From: a bacterium
GTDB lineage: Bacteria; Patescibacteriota; Patescibacteriia; 2-12-FULL-60-25
Direction: 5' to 3'
Length of the DNA stretch: 8,375 nucleotides
NCBI GenBank assembly: GCA_020056125.1
Contig: JAGVIJ010000005.1
Location: 1-8,375 of the forward strand
This document shows positions 5,793 through 8,375 of this stretch, piece after piece; positions within the stretch are counted from its first letter, which is position 1; each line of letters begins with the position of its first letter. The notes under the pieces were generated by a model. That model saw nothing but the letters and a program-made list of their open reading frames with translations. It did not search any database and was not told the origin of the DNA. The position numbers and the translations under genes are program-made.

Positions 5793-5821
5793 ACTGTAGA
5801 GGTTAAGCTAAGAAAAGGCAA
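5793..5821 (-). promoter_or_regulatory. Possible sigma70 promoter for mutase-murI-rseP
   Basis: On the - strand TTGCCT (5821-5816) is separated by 17 bases from TACAGT (5798-5793). Each hexamer matches four of six consensus positions. The location is right for the leftward run and diverges from the lemA promoter, but the match is modest. Confidence 0.3.
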
Positions 5822-5834
5822 GAAATTTCGTCCT

Positions 5835-5863
5835 TTGACTGGTACCCGGAATTATGTTAGATT
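5835..5863 (+). promoter_or_regulatory. Sigma70-type promoter for lemA-htpX-clp
   Basis: TTGACT (5835-5840) is a 5 of 6 match to the -35. After 17 bases comes TAGATT (5858-5863) as -10, preceded by TG at 5855-5856 (extended -10, TGT-TAGATT). The start would be near 5870, leaving a leader of about 155 bases before lemA that contains the hairpin at 5907-6003. Confidence 0.55.
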
Positions 5864-5906
5864 TTGATTGTAAAATTATTCTTTAATTAACGCAATAAAC
5901 GACTTT

Positions 5907-6003
5907 CGCATTTGGATGCAGTTCGCGAAGAAACCGAGCATTGGTGCGAGGCGTACAATGAAGTACGTTGAGCACCAAGCGGAGGGTTCGACAAAGAAAT
6001 GCG
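5907..6003 (+). promoter_or_regulatory. Long imperfect hairpin in the lemA leader
   Basis: Nested inverted repeats share a centre near 5959: CGTAC (5952-5956)/GTACG (5963-5967), then TTGGTGC (5941-5947)/GCACCAA (5972-5978). An outer pair, CGCATTT (5907-5913)/AAATGCG (5997-6003), is slightly off-centre and would need unequal side loops. The structure ends about 25 bases before the lemA ATG. It may be a cis-acting RNA structure or a dispersed palindromic repeat; it matches no riboswitch class I recognise. Confidence 0.5.
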
Positions 6004-6027
6004 CCAAAGGCGGAAGTCCTAAAACAT

Positions 6028-6579
6028 ATGGATATAGGTTTCGTCGTTCTTATAGTCGTTGGTGTCATCGCCCTGTGGGCCATTTGGATTTTTAATAATC
6101 TTATCACAGCTCGCAATCGCACGGACGAGGCTTGGTCGGACATTGAGGTTCAACTCAAGCGCCGCTATGACCTGATCCCCAATTTGGTGAACACGGTCCA
6201 AGGCTATGCCACACATGAGGCGGGCACGTTTAAAAAAGTGACGGATGCGCGCAATGCGGCCATGGGCGCCAAAACCATGCCTGAACATGCCAAGACTGAA
6301 AACATGTTGAGTCAAACTTTAAAAAGTTTGTTCGCGGTAGCCGAGGCTTATCCGGAATTAAAAGCCAATCAAAATTTTCTTCAATTGCAACAGGATTTAA
6401 CTGACACTGAAGATAAAATCCAGGCTTCGCGCCGCTTCTTCAACGGCAATGTGCGCGATCTGAACACCAAACTGCAAGTTTTCCCGACCAATCTAATCGC
6501 CGGCATGCTCGGATTCAAGGCGCGCGATTTCTTTGACATGGATGAGGCGGAAAAAGCGGTTCCGAAAGTAAAATTCTAA
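6028..6579 (+). CDS. lemA: LemA family membrane protein
   Basis: LemA proteins have one N-terminal membrane helix and a four-helix-bundle domain. Their exact role is unknown, though they are often found beside htpX and linked to membrane stress. Residues 3-25 form a strong hydrophobic helix after only two residues, giving an N-out orientation typical of the family. The conserved core is clear: AWSDIEVQLKRRYDLIPNLV (35-54), then GYATHE, then YPELKANQNFLQLQ (108-121) and SRRFFNGNVRDLN (134-146). The length of 183 residues fits the family. I chose the ATG at 6028; the frame is open back to a TTG at 5968, but that adds 20 charged residues encoded by the leader hairpin. A GGCGGAAG tract about 11 bases upstream may be a weak ribosome binding site. 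The next gene, htpX, begins on the base after the stop. Confidence 0.94.
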   Translation: MDIGFVVLIVVGVIALWAIWIFNNLITARNRTDEAWSDIEVQLKRRYDLIPNLVNTVQGYATHEAGTFKKVTDARNAAMGAKTMPEHAKTENMLSQTLKSLFAVAEAYPELKANQNFLQLQQDLTDTEDKIQASRRFFNGNVRDLNTKLQVFPTNLIAGMLGFKARDFFDMDEAEKAVPKVKF

Positions 6580-7476
6580 ATGTACAGCCAAATCGATTCC
6601 AACCGCCGCAAAAGCTGGCTCTTGATGGTAATTTTTGTCGGCCTCATCGCCGCTGTGGGCTGGGTATATGGTTTTGTGATCACTGACCAGGGCCCGGCGC
6701 CTTTGCTTTTGGCGCTTGCCATCTCGCTCGGCATGACGTTAATTTCATGGTTTGCCGGCGATAAAATCGCGTTGCTCACGAGCGGCGCTCGCGAAGTGAC
6801 AGATCGCGCGACTCTGCCCGAACTGTGGAATATCGTGAATAATCTTTGCATCACCGCCGGTACGCCGCGGCCGCGCATTTACGTTATTGAAGATGATTCG
6901 CCCAATGCCTTTGCCACGGGCCGCAATCCGGAACGCGCTTCCATCGCCGTGACCACCGGGCTTTTAAAACGATTGGAAAAAATCGAATTGGAAGGCGTAA
7001 TTGCGCACGAACTCAGTCACGTAAAAAATCTGGACATCAGGCTCATGATGTTGGTGGTGGTGTTGGTGGGAACTATTACGATTTTAGGCGATAGTTTTTT
7101 GCGCCACAGTTTTTTCAGCCGCCGCAGTTCCAGCCGCGATCGTGATCAAGCCGGAAATATTTTGATGATCGTGGGCGTGGTATTTTTAATCCTGGCGCCG
7201 TTCATCGGAGAGTTAATTAAATTCGCCGTGTCGCGCAAACGCGAATATTTGGCTGATGCCTCGGGCGCGCTCTTGACACGCTATCCCGAGGGTTTGGCTC
7301 GCGCGTTGGAAAAAATCCGCGATACAGCCGCGCCCTTGCGCCGCACCTCCACTGCCACCAATCATCTATGGATTGCCGAACCGCGCGCTACCGGTTCATT
7401 GGGTGAAAAATTCCACGCGCTGTTTTCCACTCATCCGCCCATCAACGATCGCATCGCAAAACTGCGTAGCATGTAA
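6580..7476 (+). CDS. htpX: HtpX family membrane zinc metalloprotease (M48)
   Basis: HtpX is a membrane protease with its catalytic domain facing the cytoplasm that degrades damaged membrane proteins (family knowledge). The zinc motif HELSH (His143, Glu144, His147) is followed by the third ligand Glu222 in SRKREYLAD. Membrane helices lie at about 13-35 and 40-58 before the catalytic core, and at 154-172 and 193-213 around an RRSSSRDRD loop. SPNAFATG (107-114) and the ending [15 protein letters not shown] are standard signatures. At 298 residues it is full length. The ATG directly abuts the lemA TAA, so translation is likely coupled; no separate Shine-Dalgarno is seen. The clp gene starts 4 bases after its stop, forming one proteostasis operon. 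Confidence 0.95.
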   Translation: MYSQIDSNRRKSWLLMVIFVGLIAAVGWVYGFVITDQGPAPLLLALAISLGMTLISWFAGDKIALLTSGAREVTDRATLPELWNIVNNLCITAGTPRPRIYVIEDDSPNAFATGRNPERASIAVTTGLLKRLEKIELEGVIAHELSHVKNLDIRLMMLVVVLVGTITILGDSFLRHSFFSRRSSSRDRDQAGNILMIVGVVFLILAPFIGELIKFAVSRKREYLADASGALLTRYPEGLARALEKIRDTAAPLRRTSTATNHLWIAEPRATGSLGEKFHALFSTHPPINDRIAKLRSM

Positions 7477-7480
7477 CAAT

Positions 7481-8375
7481 ATGTTCTCTCCCGACCTAAT
7501 CAATCGCTTTACCACGCACTTGAAAGAAGCTTTGCAAAAAGCCTTGAGCTTTGCCGTAACTAACGGCCGAGATTTGGTGGAGCCGGGTGATTTGGTGGTG
7601 GGCTTAATGCACGAAAAAGGCTCCATCGGCTTTGAGTTGTTGCGCAAAACCGGTTATCAATTGGAAGAGGCCATGAACTGCTTTCGCGGACATCCGGCGC
7701 AAACCAAGTCGTTGGCTACTCCGGATTTATCAGCGCCGGTCAAACGCATTATTGAAAAATGCGTGTTGGCCGCGCATCTGAATGAAAATAAATTCATCGG
7801 CACCGAGCATCTGCTCTTTGCCTTGCTCGCTTCGGATGACGCGCAGTTGATCGCATTTTTTGATCAACAACGCGGCGCATTGAATCCGCTTAAAGATCAA
7901 GTTGGACAAATTTTAAAATCCACCTCGCGCTTTCCTGATTTATCCATGGCCGAGCGCAGTTTGGAAGATTTGGAAGATGAGTTGGGTTTGGCTCAACTGG
8001 CGCCCAAATCTGCGGCGCCGCGTTCTGCGCATGCTTCAGCGCTCCATACTTTCGCTCGAGAAATTACGCAATCTGAATACGCGGAACGTTTGGATCCGGT
8101 CATCGGGCGCGAATCTGAATTGGATAGATTGATTCAAATTTTATGCCGCCGGACTAAAAATAATCCCATTCTGCTGGGTGATCCGGGCGTGGGGAAAACC
8201 GCCATCGTGGAAGGTTTAGCTAAACGTCTGGCTAAAGGCGATGTGCCGGATAGCTTGTACGGCAAACGAATTTTATCTTTGGATTTGGCGCTGACCGTGG
8301 CCGGCACCATGTATCGCGGAGAATTTGAAGCGCGCCTGAAACAAATCGTGGATGAGGCCAGCCGCGATTCCAATA
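7481..8375 (+). CDS. ClpC/ClpB-type AAA+ unfoldase subunit (partial, C-terminus off the right edge)
   Basis: This is a Clp/Hsp100 ATPase that unfolds proteins, either for the ClpP protease (ClpC, ClpA) or for disaggregation (ClpB). The 298 codons present cover the N-domain and the start of the first ATPase domain. The N-domain shows the two Clp repeats, around [14 protein letters not shown] (about residues 29-42) and [11 protein letters not shown] (106-116). A linker of about 60 residues follows, with acidic and Ala/Ser-rich parts. [13 protein letters not shown] opens the AAA+ module. Walker A is GDPGVGKT (233-240), and the pore loop [12 protein letters not shown] has its aromatic Tyr. The wording around the pore loop is closest to ClpC by eye, but the region that would tell ClpB from ClpC (the middle domain) is beyond the window. 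It lies 4 bases after htpX. No Shine-Dalgarno is obvious. Confidence 0.9.
   Translation, partial: MFSPDLINRFTTHLKEALQKALSFAVTNGRDLVEPGDLVVGLMHEKGSIGFELLRKTGYQLEEAMNCFRGHPAQTKSLATPDLSAPVKRIIEKCVLAAHLNENKFIGTEHLLFALLASDDAQLIAFFDQQRGALNPLKDQVGQILKSTSRFPDLSMAERSLEDLEDELGLAQLAPKSAAPRSAHASALHTFAREITQSEYAERLDPVIGRESELDRLIQILCRRTKNNPILLGDPGVGKTAIVEGLAKRLAKGDVPDSLYGKRILSLDLALTVAGTMYRGEFEARLKQIVDEASRDSN

Noticed and set aside
5968..6027. TTG start adding 20 residues to LemA
   Set aside because: The extension is basic and encoded by the leader hairpin; LemA proteins normally begin a few residues before the membrane helix, which fits the ATG at 6028.
5883..6143. Open frame of 86 codons on the - strand over the lemA leader
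   Set aside because: It overlaps the lemA start and the hairpin and has no recognisable domain; it is best explained as a shadow of the repeat and of lemA.
1..8375. CRISPR array, integrase/transposase gene, toxin-antitoxin or defence system
   Set aside because: I checked both strands for regularly spaced repeats and for such protein signatures and saw none; all long frames are housekeeping or proteostasis genes.

Overview
The window looks like a piece of a streamlined bacterial chromosome, most likely a Candidate Phyla Radiation (Patescibacteria) member. This rests on tightly packed housekeeping genes, almost no Shine-Dalgarno sequences, the lemA-htpX-Clp cluster and short GC-rich palindromes between genes. 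It is an inference from style, not a phylogeny. UGA ends pheS directly after its conserved C-terminus, so UGA is a stop here and the UGA=Gly lineages are disfavoured.

The left two thirds (1-5738) is read leftward. From right to left it holds a phosphomannomutase/phosphoglucomutase (5738-4341), glutamate racemase murI (4249-3473) and the site-2 membrane protease rseP (3456-2302). Next comes a gene-free stretch of about 545 bases (1757-2301) with a terminator, promoter-like sites, a tRNA-like RNA and several palindromes. Then come pheS (1756-698) and a class I methyltransferase (695 to the left edge), which starts 2 bases after the pheS stop. The mutase and MurI feed cell-envelope synthesis (sugar phosphates and D-glutamate).

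The right third (5739-8375) is read rightward from a good sigma70-type promoter at 5835-5863. After a leader with a long imperfect hairpin come lemA (6028-6579), htpX (starting on the next base) and the first 298 codons of a ClpC/ClpB-type AAA+ unfoldase, cut by the window edge. Together with RseP this is a membrane and cytosolic protein quality-control set.

No CRISPR array, intact mobile element or defence system is visible. The unusual material is in small elements: (1) a tRNA-like RNA behind a perfect TATAAT, with a canonical T arm but no clean anticodon arm; (2) a 7-base tandem repeat, CGAATNN, found both inside the murI coding sequence and just upstream of the mutase start; (3) two GTAGCCG/CGGCTAC-type palindromic elements between genes; (4) tandem TGTCCCGGACA palindromes upstream of pheS; (5) the hairpin leader of lemA.
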